A DNA stretch of 64,000 nt, from positions 20,506 through 84,505 of the forward strand of contig DBGCPK010000010.1 of NCBI GenBank assembly GCA_048359995.1, given 5' to 3'. A program made the translations under genes and the position numbers. Each line of letters opens with the position of its first letter. The stretch's first letter is position 1. The stretch comes from UBA3210 sp048359995 (GTDB lineage: Bacteria; Bacillota_I; Bacilli_A; RFN20; CAG-449). The notes under the pieces were generated by a model that saw nothing but the letters and a program-made list of their open reading frames with translations, had not been told where the DNA came from and searched no databases. Shown here piece after piece: positions 58,837-64,000 of the stretch.

Positions 58837-59355
58837 ATGACAAAGGAACAAGAAAAAGTATTTTTAGAATTTTGCTATAATCTTAATAAATTTATGATTC
58901 AAAATCAATGGTATGGTGCTTGTCATGCAACAATTGCATTGATGTATGCTTTTACTAAGAAGATTGGAATCGAGGCCACTCCTTGCATAGGTGAATGCAA
59001 GCAAAAAGGTTATCAACCATTTGACCACTCTTGGCTATTAATCGAGGACAAGATTTATGATTTAGCAATTTCTATGCCATTTAATTTAGATATGGCAAAA
59101 GGACCAGTATATAAATCAATTGACATTAGAACAAACAAAGAAGTTGAGATGACATATGGTATTTGTTATATGGGGCTAGGTGAACAGGCATTACTGGCAT
59201 ATAACAATAATATTTATGATTACTTATATGCTTGTCCAAATCCAAAACTCATTAATGTCATTATAGATTTGGCTAAAAATTCACATATTTATTTAACAAG
59301 AAAATGGTTGGAGCAAAATTTGTCTAATGACTATTTTGTATTAAAGGAAGAGTAG
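58837..59355 (+). CDS. Papain/transglutaminase-like protein, unknown function
   Basis: 172 residues, no signal peptide. A possible Cys-His-Asp triad is visible: GACHATIALMYAF (Cys29 at a helix start), FDHSWLLIEDKIYDLA with His about 67 and Asp about 77, in the order and spacing of transglutaminase-like or bacterial NlpC/papain-type folds. TPCIGECK before the His strand adds two more Cys. The rest is helical. I recognise no named family; some transglutaminase-like proteins with this outline belong to toxin or peptide-modification systems. The HEPN-like gene begins 11 bases after its stop. Confidence 0.6.
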   Translation: MTKEQEKVFLEFCYNLNKFMIQNQWYGACHATIALMYAFTKKIGIEATPCIGECKQKGYQPFDHSWLLIEDKIYDLAISMPFNLDMAKGPVYKSIDIRTNKEVEMTYGICYMGLGEQALLAYNNNIYDYLYACPNPKLINVIIDLAKNSHIYLTRKWLEQNLSNDYFVLKEE

Positions 59356-59366
59356 GTAATGTCATT

Positions 59367-59786
59367 ATGGATTTTAAAGATTTCAAAATTCTGCATAGTG
59401 AGACAATAATGTACTATCAAATCATAGAACACGATTTGAAGTTTATCTATGCCTATATGCTTAAGGGCAATATTGATAAACATTTTGATTTTATTGAAAC
59501 CAAAACGCTTGGACAGATGGTTAAGATGTTAAAAGAACTTGATAATTCTGATGGCAAACCATTGATATCATCAGATGATTATAATTTCTTGAGCCAAATC
59601 TGTAAAAATAGAAATTTGTGGGCTCATCAAACATTTACTGAATTTATTTATATAAAGGATTTTATTTATTCTAGGGAATACCAAAAGCAATGCGACAAAT
59701 TAATTAAGGATCACGATAGAGTTTATAGGGCTTGCGATATATTGGAAGGTATTAGAATCAAATATTGCAAGGAGCATGCGAGATAA
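59367..59786 (+). CDS. HEPN-like helical protein with RxxxxH motif
   Basis: 139 residues, all-helical. Seen: Arg89-Asn-Leu-Trp-Ala-His94 (RNLWAH) in a helix after ISSDDYNFLSQICKN, which matches the R-x4-6-H RNase motif of HEPN domains, with the typical upstream helix carrying Glu/Asp. HEPN proteins are RNases in toxin-antitoxin, abortive infection and CRISPR systems. There is no adjacent MNT nucleotidyltransferase, the usual partner. It overlaps the ASCH relic by one base (TAATG), so they were co-translated. Confidence 0.6.
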   Translation: MDFKDFKILHSETIMYYQIIEHDLKFIYAYMLKGNIDKHFDFIETKTLGQMVKMLKELDNSDGKPLISSDDYNFLSQICKNRNLWAHQTFTEFIYIKDFIYSREYQKQCDKLIKDHDRVYRACDILEGIRIKYCKEHAR

Positions 59787-60097
59787 TGTACGGCTTAACT
59801 ATGCTAAAGGATTATCTAAATGAAATCCTAGATGGCTCAAAAACTTATGATGCAAGAGCATATCCAAATAATAAAAGGGGTACAATTGCATTGGTTGATT
59901 CACGGACAATGAAAGAAGAGAGTATTGCAATTGGCATTGTACAGGTAAATGGAGTAATTATGTTATGAAGGTTGATGAATCAAAAAAATATTATGCATGG
60001 GATTTTATCAATCCAAAAAGCAATAGTGCATAAAGACAAAAGCATAACATTTGTATTTAACAACGGAACAAATATCAAAATAGAAGCTCTCAAGTAG
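59786..60097 (+). pseudogene. ASCH-domain protein broken by two frameshifts
   Basis: The first frame encodes MYGLTMLKDYLNEILDGSKTYDARAYPNNKRGTIALVDS and VQVNG; then the protein continues in two other frames with KVDESKKYYAWDFINPK and AIVHKDKSITFVFNNG. Joined, they make the roughly 100-residue ASCH fold (LxxIxxGxKTxExRxY..GD/GTIxLVDS), which binds RNA or modified nucleosides. Two frameshifts show decay. Its start overlaps the stop of the HEPN-like gene. Confidence 0.6.
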
Positions 60098-60191
60098 GGT
60101 TTCTTTTTTTTTGCAGTTTTTGTAGAATAATATTTGTGAAGTTGTGATTAGCAACAGAATGATAAACAGTAATTTAGTGGAGGACAGAGCT

Positions 60192-60572
60192 TTGGAAAAC
60201 ATTTGGGAAAAGTTGTACGAAGTGGCAAAAGCTGTGCAAAATGACCGTCAAATATCACAGTATGTTTCTGCGGGGAGCGTATCGGCTGCCGTACTATCTT
60301 CAAGCGGAAAAATTTATACGGGTGTTTGCATAGATACTTGCAGTACGCTTGGAATTTGTGCGGAGCGAAATGCGATTTTTAATATGATTACCAATGGAGA
60401 AAATGAAATCATAAAAGTTATTGCCATAATGGATGATGGTAAATGCGGTGCTTGTCGTGAACTGATGGTACAACTTATGCCGACTAAATATAAAGATATT
60501 GAGATTATGATAGATTACGAAACCAAAAAGATTGTTAAACTCGGTAATATTACTCCCGAGTGGTGGATATAA
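60192..60572 (+). CDS. Cytidine/blasticidin-type deaminase-like protein
   Basis: About 127 residues from a TTG that has GGAGG placed eight bases upstream; a GTG 16 codons earlier is possible but without a site. Zinc deaminase motifs: CAERNAIFNM (Cys and the catalytic Glu) and CGACREL (two Cys ligands). It ends NITPEWWI, as in cytidine deaminase-like proteins of the blasticidin-S deaminase branch. Between DDG and CGAC the family usually has several more residues including a Pro (PCxxC), which are absent here, so activity is not sure. It could salvage cytidine or inactivate a nucleoside antibiotic. Confidence 0.7.
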   Translation: MENIWEKLYEVAKAVQNDRQISQYVSAGSVSAAVLSSSGKIYTGVCIDTCSTLGICAERNAIFNMITNGENEIIKVIAIMDDGKCGACRELMVQLMPTKYKDIEIMIDYETKKIVKLGNITPEWWI

Positions 60573-60589
60573 GTAAATTACAATTTATA

Positions 60590-60661
60590 GGGGTGTGCAG
60601 ACACTTTCAAGGGTGTGCAAAAAATCACTTGGGGTGTGCAAATTTTGGTTAGGGGTGTGCA
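60590..60661 (+). repeat. Four iteron-like repeats, 20-21 bp period
   Basis: GGGTGTGCA begins at 60591, 60611, 60632 and 60653, three of them preceded by one more G. The spacing of 20, 21, 21 bases puts all copies on one face of the helix, as in iterons of plasmid or ICE replication origins or in regulator arrays. The intervening sequences are unrelated. The 370 bases between the deaminase gene and the IS30 relic contain nothing else I can support. Confidence 0.65.
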
Positions 60662-60942
60662 TTGTATCAAAATGTATCGTCCTTGCCATAAGTGGACATA
60701 GGTATTGATACAGTTGATTATATCATCAATGCCTTTTTTCTTGCAAAAACGTCGTAAAACACTAAGATTTGGCATAATTTTGGAAAGATAGTACATTAGA
60801 TTTTGTAATTTGATGTGCTTTTTTTGCATGATATAGTTAGAGGGGAGGAATAGACAATTTTTCTAATTCTCTTACAATACATAGTATATTTAGGTCATTC
60901 AAATACTGGTCGAATGCTTGCATCGTATAAAATTTCTACACG

Positions 60943-61627
60943 TTAAGTGACAAAGTAAAAACAGATTAAATAAGGGATCAGAAGGAATGACAGAGAAAGT
61001 TCCGAAAAAACTAGTAAATTTGTATTTAATTTGTCATAGTAAAAGCCGTTTGGAAAAAAACATTATGGAAACCTATTGAGATTAACCGGAACTTACTGTT
61101 TGATGAAAGAACTTAAAGATAGCAAAAAGACAAAGAAAAAAGAACTCACGAAAAATCGTTGCCAAACTAAATTCCGTAAATTGGTGCTACAAATTCCTAT
61201 TCATGTGCATCCATTACATACATATGGAAATCTATTTATTCCTTTACACCGTTCTTAACGAACTCATTACAAATTTCTAATGGATCTGTTGATGTACATC
61301 GCCGACATTCATCCTTACAAACTGAAGAACATAGTTTTTTTTCAATCTTTCTTCTTTGTACATATGCAGCAAAATGGATGTGTTCAATTTCCTCGCTTCA
61401 TTTGCTTTATGTAACGATGCTTTCTAATTTCTTTGGAAACAGAAGAAGCATCTTTTCCAATCTTTCTCGCTATTTCATTTAATATAGTTCCTTTTTTGAT
61501 TTCGATTATAATACTATCTCTTTGATCAAGAGTCATATGCGTTCCTTTTTCCTTCCTTTCTTTTTGGCAAGGACTCTTCATAAATTACGTTTCTTTTTAT
61601 TTAATCTGTTTTTATTTTGTCACTTAA
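60943..61627 (-). mobile_element. IS30-family deletion derivative with intact inverted repeats
   Basis: The terminal inverted repeats are 28 bases (60943-60970 and 61600-61627, TTAAGTGACAAA...CAGATTAAA) with a single mismatch. The minus strand near the right end encodes MTLDQRDSIIIEIKKGTI and IARKIGKDASSVSKEIRKH, the helix-turn-helix start of IS30 transposase, followed by stops and broken text with Cys-rich KDECRRCTSTDPLEIC. The DDE domain is deleted, leaving 685 bp. It could be mobilised by an intact copy elsewhere. Confidence 0.85.
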
Positions 61628-61691
61628 TGTAGTATAAAACTATATTATTGAAAATTTATATTTATATATTAAAATATATAAAGGTGATATC

Positions 61692-64000
61692 ATGATACAT
61701 CTTGAAAAAGTGACAAAAATATATAAAAGTAAAAACAAAATACAAATTACAGCATTGAATGATTTAACCTTAACATTTCCTAATGAGGGGTTGGTATTTG
61801 TTTTAGGTCCTTCAGGATGTGGGAAATCCACCTTATTAAATTTATTAGGTGGTTTAGATACACCGACAAAAGGGAATATATTTGTTAACGATACGCAACT
61901 TGAATTTAAGGAATCATCATTAGATAAATATCGAAATCAATATGCAGGATTTATCTTTCAAGATTATAATTTAATCCATAATATCACTGTAATGGATAAT
62001 TTAATGTTAACTTGTTTTGAACAAGGAAAAGACAAAGCCAAGAAAAAAATCGAAGAAGTTTTAGAGCAAGTAGGATTAAAAGGCTATGAAAACCGCTATC
62101 CAAATGAACTATCAGGCGGACAAATGCAAAGAATTGCAATTGCAAGAGCATTAATTAAAAATTCGCAAATCATTCTGGCCGATGAACCAACGGGAAATTT
62201 AAATTCCGAAATGGGTCATGAAGTTATGGAAGTTTTCAAACAATCAGCAAAAGAAAAATTAATTATTGTCGTTAGTCATAATGAAGAACTTGCGAACAAA
62301 TATGCGGATAGAATCATCAAAATGAAAGATGGAAGTATCATTTCAGATACCAATCCAAATTTAAATAATGAAAAACAAAATACGAATCCATGTTTTAAAA
62401 AATCTAAATTAGAGAGTAAAGTAATTTGGAAAATGGCATTCAAAGGTCTTTTAAAAAATAAAACAGATAGTATTTTAAGTATTCTTTCATTGTTATTGAC
62501 TTTTATAGCTTTAATGGTTTCTTTTAGTTTTCTTAACTATAATAGATTAGATGTTGATGTAAAAAATATTCCTCTTATGGAAAGCAATTATTTTACTTTA
62601 AAATATGATGATACTCAGACTTATAAAGTTGATTATGATACATGGTCTGATAAATATGATAATTCATTTACAAGAAAACCAGAAATAAATTTAATTTTGC
62701 AAAAGTATCCCAATTTAACATACAACATCAACGGATATGCAAATAAAGCCGATGACTTAAAACAGATGGGAGTTATATTTTATGATAATTATAAAGAAGA
62801 TGTAGGAGATGGAATCTATATTAGTGATAAATATCTTGTTTCTTCCATTGAAAGAGGTGAGATATATTATAATGAACAAGGGACAATTGAAGTCGAAAAA
62901 TCTGCCGAATACGATTATGAACAGTTAATTGGAACTTATTTAAGAGAAGTAAAAAATTCTATACTTGACGATGAATATGAATATTTTGAAATTAGAGGTA
63001 TATTTCATGATTACAATGAATTCGGTAATGGGGTTGTAAACGGAGTGAGTATTTATTCAAATTATGGAATCTTTTATAAAGAAAATGGAAAATATGAGCA
63101 AAATAGATTTAATAACGCCGCCTCAGTATCTATATTTTCTAATGAGCAGAATTATGATGTTATGATAAATGATACCAAAATTGATTATGGAAAGACAATT
63201 ACATATAGTATAGGGAGTAGTACAGACGTACGTTTCAAAAAAATTTTAACAAATGATGGAATTATTACTTGTAATAATTATCAGTCCAATGAAATTGCAG
63301 TAGCAGATGATGAAATTTATATATCTCTTTCACTATATAACGAAATATATAACGAACAATCTCCCATAGGATATTATATTCGAGAAACTGGATTCGATAT
63401 TTATACAATTGATCATTATCCAACTCATCTTGGAGAAAATATTTCAACGGATTTAATTTATAGATATTATAGTGATTATAAATTAAACCTACCTTCTTTA
63501 AAATTAAAAGGAGTTATTATGGATAGGGGCGATAATGTATTATTATCATCAAATAATTTATATAAATTATATAAATATGATGAAGTGCAAAATGTGCTTA
63601 TATATAAAAACTCAATTCAAGATTATCGAAAATTTATTAAACATTTAAAAGATATAAATCTTCGACCTGTTTACTATCCTCAGTACCGATTTATCATAGA
63701 TTGGGAAGAAAAAAACGTTACATTTTTAACCCTCAATCCATATTTGTTTGCAATTTTTCTAAGCATTTCTATTTTATTATTTATCACTTTTATTAGAAGA
63801 ACAATTAAGAGAGATGGTAAGGAAATAGGGATATTACGATCAATAGGCATCAAAAAGAACGATATATTAAAAATATACTTAATTGAAATTTTACTGATTA
63901 GTTTTGTGATTTTAATCCCGACATGGATTGTTACTTATTTATCCATAAATATTTTGAATGATTACTTTACTTCAATGTTAGATTATCCGTTTTATATACT
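61692..64000 (+). CDS. ABC transporter, ATPase fused to FtsX permease (3' end outside window)
   Basis: 769 residues visible, frame open to the window end. ATPase 1-225: Walker A GPSGCGKST, signature LSGGQMQRIAIARA, Walker B IILADEPTGNLNS, VVSHNEE. A linker of about 35 residues, first helix (about 255-280), large external domain (about 285-680), then FtsX helices with DGKEIGILRSIGIKKNDIL. It has the same plan as the exporter near 17 kb but shares only motif-level likeness and is AT-rich. AAAGGTGAT precedes the ATG. Probably an antimicrobial-resistance or signal-related exporter acquired with the island; the last FtsX helices are missing. Confidence 0.88.
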   Translation, partial: MIHLEKVTKIYKSKNKIQITALNDLTLTFPNEGLVFVLGPSGCGKSTLLNLLGGLDTPTKGNIFVNDTQLEFKESSLDKYRNQYAGFIFQDYNLIHNITVMDNLMLTCFEQGKDKAKKKIEEVLEQVGLKGYENRYPNELSGGQMQRIAIARALIKNSQIILADEPTGNLNSEMGHEVMEVFKQSAKEKLIIVVSHNEELANKYADRIIKMKDGSIISDTNPNLNNEKQNTNPCFKKSKLESKVIWKMAFKGLLKNKTDSILSILSLLLTFIALMVSFSFLNYNRLDVDVKNIPLMESNYFTLKYDDTQTYKVDYDTWSDKYDNSFTRKPEINLILQKYPNLTYNINGYANKADDLKQMGVIFYDNYKEDVGDGIYISDKYLVSSIERGEIYYNEQGTIEVEKSAEYDYEQLIGTYLREVKNSILDDEYEYFEIRGIFHDYNEFGNGVVNGVSIYSNYGIFYKENGKYEQNRFNNAASVSIFSNEQNYDVMINDTKIDYGKTITYSIGSSTDVRFKKILTNDGIITCNNYQSNEIAVADDEIYISLSLYNEIYNEQSPIGYYIRETGFDIYTIDHYPTHLGENISTDLIYRYYSDYKLNLPSLKLKGVIMDRGDNVLLSSNNLYKLYKYDEVQNVLIYKNSIQDYRKFIKHLKDINLRPVYYPQYRFIIDWEEKNVTFLTLNPYLFAIFLSISILLFITFIRRTIKRDGKEIGILRSIGIKKNDILKIYLIEILLISFVILIPTWIVTYLSINILNDYFTSMLDYPFYI

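Noticed and set aside
60590..60661. CRISPR array
   Set aside because: Repeat unit is only 9-10 bases and spacers 11-12 bases, far shorter than CRISPR, and there are no cas genes.
60578..60829. 83-codon minus-strand frame over the GGGTGTGCA repeats with recurring Cys-Thr-Pro
   Set aside because: No ribosome binding site or recognisable domain. The repeated peptide arises from the DNA repeats, so I kept the repeats rather than a gene, though a decayed element gene cannot be fully excluded.

Overview
The window looks like a chromosomal segment of an uncultured, probably gut-dwelling member of the Bacillota, in or next to the Bacilli/Mollicutes branch. The evidence is the strong AGGAGG ribosome binding sites, TTGACA/TATAAT promoters, lipobox lipoproteins, an rpsL-rpsG-fusA + tuf locus of Firmicute type, a PPi-type phosphofructokinase (known from Acholeplasma and relatives) and a MEP isoprenoid pathway. 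The standard genetic code is used: TGA ends genes and Trp is TGG. Two base compositions alternate. Core genes are of medium GC, rich in GATCG/TCGG words. Accessory stretches are AT-rich, with decayed genes.

Layout. 1-2.9 kb: end of a Wadjet-like operon (jetD), then eroded DNA with an alkD fragment. 2.9-11.7 kb: housekeeping and cell-surface genes: ZIP metal transporter, gpsA, an Ig-like membrane protein with a secreted metallo-beta-lactamase-fold hydrolase, an L-serine dehydratase interrupted by one in-frame stop, pyrophosphatase, a CotH-type lipoprotein, an alpha/beta hydrolase and a zinc-ribbon protein. 11.8-16.4 kb: rpsL, rpsG, fusA and tuf with promoters, hairpin leader and terminator. 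16.4-21.5 kb: an RDD / ABC-FtsX / RDD operon. 21.5-31 kb: an ABC importer of the sugar type (ATPase, two permeases, binding lipoprotein) followed by three lipoproteins. Two of these carry staphylococcal-nuclease-like domains; together this looks like a nucleic-acid scavenging unit.

31-34.5 kb: LysM protein, uridine kinase, tRNA-Lys(CUU), then the remains of an integrated element (deleted tyrosine integrase, small accessory protein, frameshifted ICE-type genes) beside the tRNA. 34.5-47.6 kb: core block with DUF89 phosphatase, MATE exporter, hotdog thioesterase, ispH-uppS converging on dxs, flavodiiron protein, uvrA, PPi-type phosphofructokinase, dut and tRNA-Leu(CAG). 47.6-52 kb: accessory stretch with an IS66 remnant, a foreign-looking Fic fragment, an iron-sulfur flavodoxin-Nudix fusion, a small membrane protein behind a promoter containing an 11-G tract, and a second-type Lgt. 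52-58.3 kb: cardiolipin synthase, DUF2974 hydrolase, ArsR-regulated zinc/cadmium P-type ATPase, XRE regulator and tRNA-Ala(GGC).

58.3-64 kb: AT-rich island next to tRNA-Ala: SymE-like pseudogene, papain/transglutaminase-like protein, HEPN-like protein, broken ASCH gene, cytidine deaminase-like gene, four iteron-like repeats, an IS30 deletion derivative with intact 28-bp inverted repeats, and an ABC-FtsX exporter running off the right edge. No rRNA genes, CRISPR array or intact transposase were seen.
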